Assembly (NCBI RefSeq): GCF_046483665.1
Contig: NZ_JAWOCR010000005.1
Span: forward strand, 62,001 to 126,000
From: Thiohalophilus sp046483665
Lineage (GTDB): Bacteria > Pseudomonadota > Gammaproteobacteria > UBA6429 > Thiohalophilaceae
DNA length: 64,000 nucleotides
Direction of reading: 5' to 3'
Shown here: positions 16,816 to 24,981 of the stretch, piece after piece
Numbering within the stretch: the first letter of the stretch is position 1
Layout: the number at the start of each line of letters is the position of its first letter
Made by a program: the position numbers and the translations under genes
Notes under the pieces: generated by a model
Told to the model about the DNA's origin: nothing
Database searches by the model: none
Seen by the model: only the letters and a program-made list of their open reading frames with translations

Positions 16816-17127
16816 ATGGAAAATCACATCACCATCCTCTACTGCACCCAGTGCCGCTGGTTACTTCGTTCCGCCTGGATGGCGCAGGAGCTTTTGACCA
16901 CCTTTGACAAAGAAATCACCGATCTAACCCTCAAACCGGGCAAGGGTGGGATTTTTCAAATCTGGATCAACGATGAGCTTGCCTGGTCGCGGCAGGAGGC
17001 CGGACGATTTCCCGAGATCAAGGAACTGAAACAGTTGGTGCGCGATCGCGTGGCGCCAGATAAAGATCTCGGTCATTCTGATAAAAAAAAACCCGATTAC
17101 TCTTTATTAAAGACACAACAGGAATGA
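16816..17127 (+). CDS. SelT/SelW/SelH-family (Rdx) protein, cysteine form
   Basis: 103 residues. The start ENHITILYCTQCRW carries the CxxC motif (C10, C13) of the thioredoxin-like Rdx family. The GGIFQIWINDELAWSRQEAGRFPE segment is the family's other hallmark. The second motif position is cysteine (TGC codon), not selenocysteine. A redox role is usual for the family, but substrates are unknown. The C-terminal 20 residues (after about 83) are lysine-rich and diverge, and the stop abuts a truncated phnA fragment, so the 3' end may have been rearranged. Confidence 0.85.
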   Translation: MENHITILYCTQCRWLLRSAWMAQELLTTFDKEITDLTLKPGKGGIFQIWINDELAWSRQEAGRFPEIKELKQLVRDRVAPDKDLGHSDKKKPDYSLLKTQQE

Positions 17128-17261
17128 AGATCAAGGGCACTTCGACTGTACTGCAGGTGGGGACCCGGGTAATAAATATTCGCCTGGACGAGGTTCAGCA
17201 TAATATTGATTGTCGGATCGACCGTATCGGCGCCATACAATTGAAATCCGAATTTGTTTAA
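17124..17261 (+). pseudogene. Truncated PhnA/YjdM C-terminal fragment
   Basis: A 45-codon frame starting at ATG 17124 reads MKIKGTSTVLQVGTRV... and ends ...CRIDRIGAIQLKSEFV. From memory of the family, this matches the C-terminal beta domain of PhnA/YjdM proteins (KxKGSSxVxxxGTKVxxIRL, then CKIDGxGxMKLKSEFVKK). The N-terminal zinc-ribbon half is absent; upstream sequence is the SelW-like gene instead. It is most likely a remnant left by deletion, though translation of the fragment cannot be excluded because it overlaps the upstream stop as ATGA. Confidence 0.7.
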
Positions 17262-17339
17262 AAAGCCTGAACACTTGCGGTAAAAATCCAGGGTCGACTG
17301 CCCCATTTTCGACCTGTCTGTTAACCCTGTCCAGAGGAC

Positions 17340-17986
17340 GTGATATTGAAAAAACCTGTTTTTGTCATTTTTTCGCCGCGCTGCTGTCGGCTTCCTGTAC
17401 CGAGTCAGGTTCAGACTCGCCGGTGACGGAGAACACCAGCGGCAATACCTATGTTAACGGCTTCTTTGGCCTGCAGGTGGAAAAGCCTGTCGACTGGTAC
17501 GCGCAGAGCGCCGAGGAAACCATCATGCTGCAATAGCAGGGCAACAAGGTGATCGCCGCCGAAGATAAGAATATGCAGAAGATGATTGATGCGGCGATGG
17601 AAAGCTCGCTGCCGCTGTTCGGATTTTTCGAATACCCTCCCGGCACGCCCGGCAAGATGAACCCGAATGTTCTGTCGGTGGCCGAGAACATCAAGATGTA
17701 CCCCGACATCAAGGAGCCCTGTGATTACGTTGAGGCAGTCAAACAAATCCTCCAGCAGAGGCAGTTAAACTATGAATTTAACGGAAAATGTCAGTCCACC
17801 ATGATCGGCGGCAAACAGGCCAGCTATCAAAATGCTTTATTGAAATTTGGCACGCTTGATGTCACTCAGCGCTATCACGCCATGATAATCGACGGATATG
17901 CCATATCCTTTATCCAGACCCACATGGATGAAGAAAGCCATGCCAGGGTTGATGCGGTGTTGGACTCAATCCGGTTTAACCCCTGA
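17340..17986 (+). pseudogene. Lipoprotein gene with amber stop and frameshift
   Basis: From GTG 17340 (preceded by agagga) the frame reads VILKKPVFVIF and is then shifted within a run of six Ts near 17366-17371. One extra T would restore VIFFAALLSASCTESGS, a good lipoprotein signal with a cysteine acceptor. The restored frame continues as NGFFGLQVEKPVDWYAQSAEE until an in-frame TAG at 17534-17536. It then resumes with QGNKVIAAEDKNM and runs 150 codons to the TGA-type end at 17986. The downstream part retains codon-like structure. I cannot name the family. Two independent lesions argue for decay rather than recoding, although sequencing error is possible. Confidence 0.72.
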
Positions 17987-18030
17987 AAGAGCGTATATCA
18001 GAGGATCTTTAACGGGACGGGTGACAGGTA

Positions 18031-18460
18031 ATGAATCAGGCGACATTTTTTATTCCGTTTTCGGGCATACTGTTGCTGACTATGCTGGTGTGGTTGTATA
18101 TATGTTATCTGCGCCTGAGCTACCTCACCCGTGCCGGGGTGCATCCGCAGCAGGCTTCCACCCGCTAGAAGTTGCTCGCGATTCTCCCGACCCGGATCAA
18201 TCTGCCTTCCGAGAATCTCACCAATCTTTTCGAACTGCCGGTCCTGTTTTATGCAGTTTGTCTCTGTCTGTATGTCACCGGACAGGTTGATCCGACCTTA
18301 TCTGGTTCTGGGTTATGCCTTTTTTGTATTCAGACTATTGCACAGCGTAATTCACTGTACCTATAACCGGGTATTGCACCGTTTCTATTCCTACTCAGTC
18401 GCTTCCCTGGCGCTCTGGGCAATGATTATTCTTGCGATGATCGATACTATCCGCCTGTAA
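18031..18460 (+). pseudogene. MAPEG-family membrane protein, disrupted
   Basis: ATG 18031 opens a small membrane protein (NQATFFIPFSGILLLTMLVW) interrupted by TAG at 18166-18168. It then continues in frame with LPSENLTNLFELPVLFYA, the MAPEG signature (N-x-x-N-x-x-E-x-P). An extra T near 18296-18299 shifts the rest: VDPT joins YLVLGYAFFVFRLLHSVIH, then CTYNRVLHRF. Four helices would be restored by correcting both lesions. MAPEG proteins include glutathione-dependent membrane enzymes, but bacterial members are often unassigned. Its end overlaps the convergent Mrp subunit gene by about 14 bp. Confidence 0.8.
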
Positions 18461-20138
18461 CACTGCCGGCGACGATCAACAGGATTACCAGCAACACGAA
18501 CAGGCCGGTTGCGCTTTTCCAGCGGGTTAACCACACCTCGGCCGATCCCAATGCCGTCAACCGATAGGAACGTACCCAGCGTGGCGGTCCCGACCATCGG
18601 TTCAGTGCATTCGATACGATGCTGATAACGGCCAGCAGACGAATCACCAGTTTTTCCAACGGTACGACGATGTCGCCGGCCGGTACCGCAGGCCAGTTTC
18701 CTCGCCAGCGCCAGAACACCCCGCCGATCAGCAATGCCCCACCCAGTGGCCACAGACTGGCCAGCGGAGCAAATTTGAACTCACCGACGAGATCGGCGCC
18801 TGTCAGCCAGATTCCCCAGGACAGGAAAAGCGCGCCCATCAGCACCAGCAACCAGCCTGTCAGCATGGCATCATTGATCCCGCTCGCGCCCGTATTCGGT
18901 TGACGAGACCAGACCAGGTACAGGAAGCGTAACATTAACAGGCTGGTGGCCAGGGCACTCCATGGCAACAGATCGGTATAGACCCCGGCACTCTCTATCG
19001 ATTGCAATCCGCTCTTGAGCAGATCCTTGACCAGCATACCGCCACTCCACGGCGCGCCGGCCATGGCCAGCGCCGCCAACAACAGGCCGGCGCCGACCCA
19101 ATAGCGTTGACGATGACTGGCGGCGACACTCATACCCACGCCAAGGAACAGTGCCCCCTTCACCAGGCCATGATGCAGCGCATACAACGTGACCGCCATG
19201 AATAACAGGGGCCAGGCCGCCGGCGACAATAAACCCGCTCCCACGCCCAGGATCATCACGCCCATCTGGCTGATACTCGAATAGGCCAGGACCACCTTGG
19301 GATCCCGTTGCAGTACACCGATGAGCGCGGCATAAAAAGCAGTCAGCATCCCCAGTAACATGATCGTCTCGCCCCAGCCGGCCAGGGTCACCTCGCCCAT
19401 CGGTAACAGGCGTAACCAGCCAAGCAGGCCGGCCTTGATCATCGCCCCGGATAACACCGCACTGGCCGGGATCGGGGCAACCGGATGGGCCAGCGGTAAC
19501 CAGACATGCAAACCGATCAATCCCGCCTTGATCCCCAGCCCGCCCAGCAGCAACAGGTAAAGCAAGTCCGCGTGCGCCAGTTGCGCCGCCGCCGAACGCA
19601 CCGAGGCAAAATCAAGTTTACCGGCACTGGCATTAACCAGCATCACCAGGGCCGTAAACAGCAACACTTCGCCGAGCAACACCAGAATAATGTAAATCCG
19701 CCCGGCCCGCAGCGCGGCCTGACTGCGTTCGTGCACGACCAGTCCATAAGAGGCGAGACTCATCAACGCGAAGAAAAGATAAAAACTCAACAGCTCCTGG
19801 GCAATAATCAATCCGAAGTTGCCGCTCATCGCCAGTAAAAAGAACACTCCAAAGCGACGCCGCCGCTTGTGCAGATAACCGAGTGCATACAGTGCGCTGC
19901 CCAGCCACAACAGTCCGCTGAGCAGTAAAAAGATCCGCCCGGGGCCATCCAGTCCCCAGACACTGCCCAGCAAGAGCAACGGCAGTTCCATCGCGCTGTC
20001 CACCGGCAAGAGCACCGCGGCGAACAAGGCCGGCAGCGCCCCCAACGGCAGCAACCTGAAGCCGCCGCGCCAGAACAAAAGCCCCAGGCCCAGCAGGAAC
20101 GGCACCAGCACGCTCATCAATAACAGGAGTTGTGTCAC
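18447..20138 (-). CDS. Third MrpD/NuoL-like antiporter subunit (TM glutamate lost)
   Basis: 563 residues from GTG 20138, which overlaps the upstream stop as GTGA (a frame to 20177 exists but is less likely). It is a polytopic proton-translocating module of the NuoL/MrpA/D family. The helix-7 motif is kept as GLGIKAGLIGLHVWLP, and LAYSSISQMG corresponds to the family LAYSTVSQ-like region. In helix 5 the conserved glutamate is alanine (LFFALMSLASYGL against LLFYELLTLATYPL in the preceding gene). It is therefore likely to have an altered or structural role. Last gene of the operon; convergent with the MAPEG remnant. Confidence 0.85.
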   Translation of the reverse strand: MTQLLLLMSVLVPFLLGLGLLFWRGGFRLLPLGALPALFAAVLLPVDSAMELPLLLLGSVWGLDGPGRIFLLLSGLLWLGSALYALGYLHKRRRRFGVFFLLAMSGNFGLIIAQELLSFYLFFALMSLASYGLVVHERSQAALRAGRIYIILVLLGEVLLFTALVMLVNASAGKLDFASVRSAAAQLAHADLLYLLLLGGLGIKAGLIGLHVWLPLAHPVAPIPASAVLSGAMIKAGLLGWLRLLPMGEVTLAGWGETIMLLGMLTAFYAALIGVLQRDPKVVLAYSSISQMGVMILGVGAGLLSPAAWPLLFMAVTLYALHHGLVKGALFLGVGMSVAASHRQRYWVGAGLLLAALAMAGAPWSGGMLVKDLLKSGLQSIESAGVYTDLLPWSALATSLLMLRFLYLVWSRQPNTGASGINDAMLTGWLLVLMGALFLSWGIWLTGADLVGEFKFAPLASLWPLGGALLIGGVFWRWRGNWPAVPAGDIVVPLEKLVIRLLAVISIVSNALNRWSGPPRWVRSYRLTALGSAEVWLTRWKSATGLFVLLVILLIVAGSVTGG

Positions 20139-21634
20139 GGTATAAAGCCCCGCCCCTGGACGATGAACTGCACCCATTGCAGGGGACTGATCGGCATGGC
20201 GGCAAACAGGCCGGCTCCGACAGCCATCGCCGTCGTCACCAGCGGCGGTAACAGCAACAACCAGGCGGTCTCCTTACGACCGAAATGCCGTTCCCGCGGC
20301 CAATCGCCCACAGGCTCACGAAACCAGGCACGCTGCAGCACCGGCAGAAAATACGCCGCATTGAGCAGGCTACTGCCAATCAACACCAGTAACACCCAGC
20401 CCTGCTCCGCCTGCAGTGCGCCGAGTCCCAGATACCATTTAGTGATAAAGCCGGCCAGCGGTGGTACCCCGATCATTCCCAGCGCGCTCAGGGTAAAGGC
20501 GCTCATGGTCCAGGGCATGCGCCGCCCGACCCCGTCCATATCGCTGATCTTGTGGATCCCCAGTGTCTCGGCCAGGTTGCCGGCGCAAAAGAACAGCGTG
20601 ACTTTCATCAACCCCTGATGGACCAGGTGCACCAGCCCGCCGACGATTGCCAGTGGCCCGAGAATCGTGACCCCCAGCGCGATATAGGAGACCTGGCTGA
20701 CCGTGGAGAACGCCAGCCGACGTTTCAGATCATCCTGTGACAGGGCACGCAGGGACCCATAGAGTATGGTGATCGCCGCCAGCACCATCAGCGGTGTAGT
20801 GACACCCAGCTCGGCGGCGAACTCAATACCGAAGATTTCATACAGCACCAGCACGATACCAAACGCGCCGGCCTTGACCACGGCGACGGCATGCAGCAGG
20901 GCACTGACCGGCGCCGGGGCCACCATCGCCTGCGGTAACCAGCTGTGAAACGGTACCAGGGCGGCCTTGACCCCCAGCCCGGCAATCAATAACACAAATA
21001 TCATGATCAGGGCCGGACTCGACTGCCCCTGCAGGCTATCGCCCAGCCCGCCGAGGGTGAAAGTCACATCGCCGGTCAGACTGTAGAGCCAGACGGTCCC
21101 GATCAACAGCAAGACGCCGCCACCGAGGGTATAGGCCAGATAAACCTGACCGGCCCGGCGCGCGGTTTCGCTCCCCCGATGGACCACCAGCGGATAGGTA
21201 GCGAGTGTTAACAGTTCATAAAACAGCAAAAAGGTCAGCAGGTTACCGGATAACGCCACGCCGGCCGTCGCCGCCACGCAGAGACTGAAAAAGCCGAAAA
21301 AGCGACTGCGATGGGGCGAGCCTTCCAGGTAACCGATGGCGTAGATCGTTGTCAGTAACCACAATACGCTCGACAGGGTAACGAACAACAATGATATCGG
21401 GTCGACCCGCAATACCAGATCGATACCGGGGACCAGCGGCAGGTCGCTCTGATAATGCTGCCCCCGTAACACGCCCAGCAACATGACAATTACCAGTACC
21501 AGTTTGACCACGGCGCCGGTCAGATTGAGCGTGCTGCGCAGCCCCGTCCGCTGTTCGGGCAGGGCAAAAATGATCAACCCCACCAGCATCGAGGTGGCAA
21601 CAATCAGTACAGGCAGGACGGCCGGCAGGTTCAT
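20135..21634 (-). CDS. MrpD/NuoN-like cation/proton antiporter subunit (second)
   Basis: 499 residues with about 14 hydrophobic helices, a proton-conducting MrpD/NuoL/M/N module. The key charged residues are present: glutamate in LLFYELLTLATYPLVV (helix 5) and lysine in GLGVKAALVPFHSWLPQA (helix 7). Other landmarks are SALLHAVAVVKAG and LAFSTVSQVSY. The start ATG overlaps the upstream stop as ATGA, so translation is coupled. One of three such modules in tandem in this operon; an MrpA with its own long C-terminus is absent. Confidence 0.9.
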   Translation of the reverse strand: MNLPAVLPVLIVATSMLVGLIIFALPEQRTGLRSTLNLTGAVVKLVLVIVMLLGVLRGQHYQSDLPLVPGIDLVLRVDPISLLFVTLSSVLWLLTTIYAIGYLEGSPHRSRFFGFFSLCVAATAGVALSGNLLTFLLFYELLTLATYPLVVHRGSETARRAGQVYLAYTLGGGVLLLIGTVWLYSLTGDVTFTLGGLGDSLQGQSSPALIMIFVLLIAGLGVKAALVPFHSWLPQAMVAPAPVSALLHAVAVVKAGAFGIVLVLYEIFGIEFAAELGVTTPLMVLAAITILYGSLRALSQDDLKRRLAFSTVSQVSYIALGVTILGPLAIVGGLVHLVHQGLMKVTLFFCAGNLAETLGIHKISDMDGVGRRMPWTMSAFTLSALGMIGVPPLAGFITKWYLGLGALQAEQGWVLLVLIGSSLLNAAYFLPVLQRAWFREPVGDWPRERHFGRKETAWLLLLPPLVTTAMAVGAGLFAAMPISPLQWVQFIVQGRGFIP

Positions 21635-23097
21635 CCCGGACCTCCGACAAGTTGCACGGGATTACCAATCGCCAGCACGTCCAGAACAACTGTCGTCAGC
21701 AAGCCGAGCAACACGGCAGCAAGGGCCAGCAGCAATGCCGGCCAGCCCCGGCGCAGGGCGATGATCGGTGGCGTATGGGACAGTTCGCTGCCGGGCGTAA
21801 AGGCATGTCCGAGCACTCGAAAGATATAGACCGCCGCCAGCAAACCGCCGATAATCAGCACCGCGAGCATCTCCCAGCGGCCCTGCTCGAAGGCCGCCTG
21901 CAGTAACAACCACTTGGCCGTAAACCCGCCACTGGGTGGCAGACCCATAATGCTAACCCCCGCCAGGCCGAAGGCCGCCACCGACAGCGGCAGGCGTTGT
22001 GCCAGACAATCCAGATCGGCAATGCGATCGTGGCGAGCAAAGTACAGCAGGTTACCGGCGGCGAGGAACATAGCGGCTTTGGCCAGTGCATGGGATAACA
22101 CCAGCATCAACACCGCGCCCCACACTACCGTTGAATTGCTGACTACCGCCAGCGCAAACCCGACAAACAGATAACCGACCTGCGCCACGGTTGAATAGGC
22201 GATCAACAGTTTCAGACGTTGTTGTCGCAGGGCCTGGACCGACCCCCACAGGATAGCCAGCGCCCCCAGCGCGCCGGCGATCGCCACCAACGCGCCATCA
22301 GTAAACGGTGCGAAGATCTCAAACCACAAACGCAACAACATATAAAAGGTCGCCTTGATCACCAGCGCCGAGAGAATCGCGCTGACCGGTGCCGGCGCGC
22401 TGGCATGCGCCGATGGCAACCAGAAATGCAGCGGGAACAACGCGGTTTTGAGCATCAGTCCGGCGAACATCAGACCAGCGGCAAGCCACAGGGCCGGGAC
22501 AGGTTCTGCCCGCTCACCCAGCAGCGTGATATCCAGCGTACCAAACTGGTGATAAAGAAACGCCACGCCAAGCAGGTAGACCACCGATCCGAGCAGACTG
22601 GCCAGCAGATAGCGCATGGCACCGGCCAGCGCGTCGGGCTCATCCCCCAGGGCGGTCAGTGCCACGGCCGCCAGGGTCATCAACTCCAGCGTGACATACA
22701 GATTGAAAATATCGCCCGATACAAACAGCGCATTCAGGGCGCCAAGCAGCATCAGCCATAAAGGCCAGAAATGACGTACCTGCGGCAAAGCGAAATAGTC
22801 GCTCGCATGTACACTGACAGCCACAAACACCGCCGCGGTGACTCCCAGCATTAACAGGCTCAGGCCATCTGCCTGCAATACGATACCCAGTGGCGCGCCC
22901 CAGCCGCCCACGGCATGTTGCACGGACGCCTCGCCCAACAGCTGATTCCCCAGCAGCAAAACCGCAGCAGCGGAAATAACGACACTGATCAGGCCGATGA
23001 AACGGACCCAACCGGGGACGAGAAACCCGAGCAGGGCCCCGAACAACGGCACGATCACCGGCAAAAGGATCCAGTTGCTGTTCAGCGCCGCCTCCAT
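21631..23097 (-). CDS. mnhD: MrpD-like cation/proton antiporter subunit (first)
   Basis: 488 residues, multi-helix integral membrane protein of the MrpD/NuoN group. Helix 5 has the glutamate (LYVTLELMTLAAVAL) and helix 7 the lysine (MLKTALFPLHFWLPSAHA). It follows mnhC with a 16-bp overlap, the order C-D seen in Mrp/Mnh operons generally. Mrp complexes exchange cytoplasmic Na+ or K+ for external protons and help in salt and alkali tolerance. Which cation is used cannot be told from sequence. Confidence 0.92.
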   Translation of the reverse strand: MEAALNSNWILLPVIVPLFGALLGFLVPGWVRFIGLISVVISAAAVLLLGNQLLGEASVQHAVGGWGAPLGIVLQADGLSLLMLGVTAAVFVAVSVHASDYFALPQVRHFWPLWLMLLGALNALFVSGDIFNLYVTLELMTLAAVALTALGDEPDALAGAMRYLLASLLGSVVYLLGVAFLYHQFGTLDITLLGERAEPVPALWLAAGLMFAGLMLKTALFPLHFWLPSAHASAPAPVSAILSALVIKATFYMLLRLWFEIFAPFTDGALVAIAGALGALAILWGSVQALRQQRLKLLIAYSTVAQVGYLFVGFALAVVSNSTVVWGAVLMLVLSHALAKAAMFLAAGNLLYFARHDRIADLDCLAQRLPLSVAAFGLAGVSIMGLPPSGGFTAKWLLLQAAFEQGRWEMLAVLIIGGLLAAVYIFRVLGHAFTPGSELSHTPPIIALRRGWPALLLALAAVLLGLLTTVVLDVLAIGNPVQLVGGPG

Positions 23098-23420
23098 GCG
23101 ATGCCCCTATTCTCCCCGCTATCATCGTACAACTGCGTCTGGCCTGTCGCACTGTGGAGTTTGAGCATCAGAACCAGTGCCAGCGCCGTGGCGGAGACCG
23201 CGACCACAATACCGGTGATGACCATCGCCTGCAGAACCGGGTCCGCCGCTGCAGGTTCGCCGCTGTGGCGAGCGAGGGCAACCAGCAGCAAAAACACGCC
23301 ACTGCTCATCACATTGATGGCCAGGATCTTGCGCAGCAGATGGGCATGCACGATCAGCGCATACAGTCCGAGGACAAACAGGCCCGCGCCGGTGAGGGAA
23401 TAGATGAAAAAGCTATTCAT
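23082..23420 (-). CDS. mnhC: MrpC/MnhC (NuoK-like) antiporter subunit
   Basis: 112 residues from ATG 23420, with three helices. It is homologous to NuoK. The NuoK-type segment LLRKILAINVMSSGVFLLLVAL is visible (residues about 28-49) and VITGIVVAVSATALALVL follows. A longer frame opens at 23462, but the hydrophobic family start MNSFFIYSLTGAGLFVLG begins at 23420. It overlaps the preceding fused gene by 8 bp and mnhD downstream by 16 bp. Confidence 0.92.
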   Translation of the reverse strand: MNSFFIYSLTGAGLFVLGLYALIVHAHLLRKILAINVMSSGVFLLLVALARHSGEPAAADPVLQAMVITGIVVAVSATALALVLMLKLHSATGQTQLYDDSGENRGIAWRRR

Positions 23421-24372
23421 CAGGCTGCCCCGGTTCGGGGTTCCTGCCCATAAACAGGGCAACGAGTATCGCGCCGATCGACAGGGTGGCGGTCGCCTCG
23501 ATCAGCAAAATCCATCCCCCGGCCTGTGCCAGCGGGTATTGCAACAGTCGACCTTCCAGTAACAAAGTGATTAGCGCAAGACAAAGAAACAACAGCGGCC
23601 CCACAACCAGTAACAGCCGCAACGGCCAGCGGGTAAACCGGACCGGCAGGCGCCAGCCCGACAACAACAAAAGAATCCCGCCCGCTGCCAGCACCGCGCC
23701 GGCCTGGAACGCCCCGCCGGGCGCGCTCGCGCCCAGCCATAACAGGTACGCAGCCACCAGCACCAGCACCGGGGCCAGCAGGCGAGACAGCACATCCAGC
23801 ACCGCCCCGGTGGCCGCTTCGGCATGACTATGGCACCGGCCCAGCGACCAGACCCCGAGCAGGGCCAGCAGCAAAACCAGTAGCTCCAGCAACGTATCGT
23901 AACCGCGAAAATTGAGCAGCACTGCCGTCACCGGATGGCTGACGCCGCTGTTAGCCAGTTGCGTGTTGACTGCCTGACGCAAACCCGGTGTATCGACAGG
24001 CAGGTGATACAGGGTATAGGCCAGCGCCATGAACAGTCCCGCGGCCAACAGGATCATCAGCCCCGAGGCGGGACGACGCCGCGGAGGTCGCGATGGTTCA
24101 CTGTTACCCGTGGCCTGTTCATGAATCACCACATCCAGCCGGGCCATCGCCGCCAGCAACAGGGCACCGGTCACCCCGGCACCGATCGCCGCTTCGGCCA
24201 GGGCGATATCCGGTGCCGCCAGTCGCACCCAGACCAGGGCCAGCATCAGACCAAACGCCACGAACAACACAATGGCCCGGAACAGGTTGTCGCTGGACAA
24301 CGCCTGCCAGGCAAACCAGATGAGACCCAGCCCGAGCAGGCCATCGAACAACACCGGCATCAGCGTTGCCAT
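23413..24372 (-). CDS. Fused MbhD/DUF4040 - MnhB antiporter subunit
   Basis: 319 residues. The N-terminal third (1-85) matches the MbhD/DUF4040 domain, which forms part of the C-terminus of full-length MrpA: RAIVLFVAFGLMLALVWVRL then APDIALAEAAIGAGV. A basic linker (PSRPPRRRPAS) follows. The second half (about 110-312) is MnhB-like, with GRGYDTLLE-type NFRGYDTLLELLVLLLA, then APGGAFQAGAVLA. This arrangement supplies the missing MrpA tail as a separate protein, as in Mbh-type and some archaeal/bacterial Mrp operons. Ends TAG. Confidence 0.88.
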   Translation of the reverse strand: MATLMPVLFDGLLGLGLIWFAWQALSSDNLFRAIVLFVAFGLMLALVWVRLAAPDIALAEAAIGAGVTGALLLAAMARLDVVIHEQATGNSEPSRPPRRRPASGLMILLAAGLFMALAYTLYHLPVDTPGLRQAVNTQLANSGVSHPVTAVLLNFRGYDTLLELLVLLLALLGVWSLGRCHSHAEAATGAVLDVLSRLLAPVLVLVAAYLLWLGASAPGGAFQAGAVLAAGGILLLLSGWRLPVRFTRWPLRLLLVVGPLLFLCLALITLLLEGRLLQYPLAQAGGWILLIEATATLSIGAILVALFMGRNPEPGQPDE

Positions 24373-24656
24373 GGTGTGATGTCCCGTTGCAGGGCCCGGC
24401 GGGCGATCAGATGGGCCACACTGGCCCCGGCCAGCATGACCAGTAACCAGATCACGAGCAGCTTGCCCGCCACCAGCCAGGAGCCGGACTGGATTGCCAG
24501 CCCGGCCATGATGAACCCCAGTCCCAGGTTATCGGCCTTGGTCAGGGCATGCAGCCGGGTATAAACATCAGGAAAGCGCAACAATCCGACCGTTCCGGCC
24601 AAAAAGAAGAATCCGCCGACAATCAATAACAACAACGCCAGATAATCAGTCAGCAT
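24360..24656 (-). CDS. mnhG: MrpG/MnhG antiporter subunit
   Basis: 98 residues from ATG 24656, three helices. It carries the MnhG pattern FFFLAGTVGLLRFPDVYTRL then HALTKADNLGLGF. A longer frame from 24695 gives a basic, non-membrane extension, so the shorter start is chosen; it overlaps mnhF by 11 bp. The fused MbhD-MnhB gene follows with a 13-bp overlap. Confidence 0.93.
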   Translation of the reverse strand: MLTDYLALLLLIVGGFFFLAGTVGLLRFPDVYTRLHALTKADNLGLGFIMAGLAIQSGSWLVAGKLLVIWLLVMLAGASVAHLIARRALQRDITPWQR

Positions 24657-24924
24657 CAGCGGAAGTTTCCTTCTCCGGCCAGGCACGGCGCACAAAGGCC
24701 ACCGCTGTCACCGCAGCCAGCAGGGCAATGACCAGCGCGACATTGCGCAAACTTGCCTGTTCCTGTAATTGCGCCATCACCACCAGCATGGCGACCGTGG
24801 TGGTACCAAACAGTTGCGCCGCAAGCATGCGATCGGCCCCGGTGGGACCACGCATGATACGCCACAGTCCGGCAAGCAGATTGAGTAACAGAAATATCAA
24901 CAAGAACCCGTAAAACAGCGCCAC
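24646..24924 (-). CDS. mnhF: MrpF/MnhF antiporter subunit
   Basis: 92 residues with three helices. The MnhF signature RIMRGPTGADRMLAAQLFGT spans residues about 22-41, and an ASLRNVALVIALLAAVTAVA helix follows. Located between mnhE (57-bp gap) and mnhG (overlapping), the conserved E-F-G order. Confidence 0.94.
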   Translation of the reverse strand: MALFYGFLLIFLLLNLLAGLWRIMRGPTGADRMLAAQLFGTTTVAMLVVMAQLQEQASLRNVALVIALLAAVTAVAFVRRAWPEKETSADAD

Positions 24925-24981
24925 AAACCTGTCTCTTTGTTATTGAGTCATCACGTTCCGAGCTACCGTCTTTACTGACAC

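Noticed and set aside
16843..16854. Selenocysteine in the SelW-like CxxC motif
   Set aside because: Both codons are TGC (cysteine); there is no in-frame TGA at the motif.
17097..17306. Minus-strand 69-codon frame over the SelW end
   Set aside because: The plus strand here carries the PhnA-like fragment, which explains the sequence better; the minus frame has no similarity I can name.
17534..18168. TAG used as a sense codon in the two neighbouring broken genes
   Set aside because: Other genes in the window end in TAG (for example ychF and the MbhD-MnhB gene), and each broken gene also has a frameshift, so recoding is unlikely.
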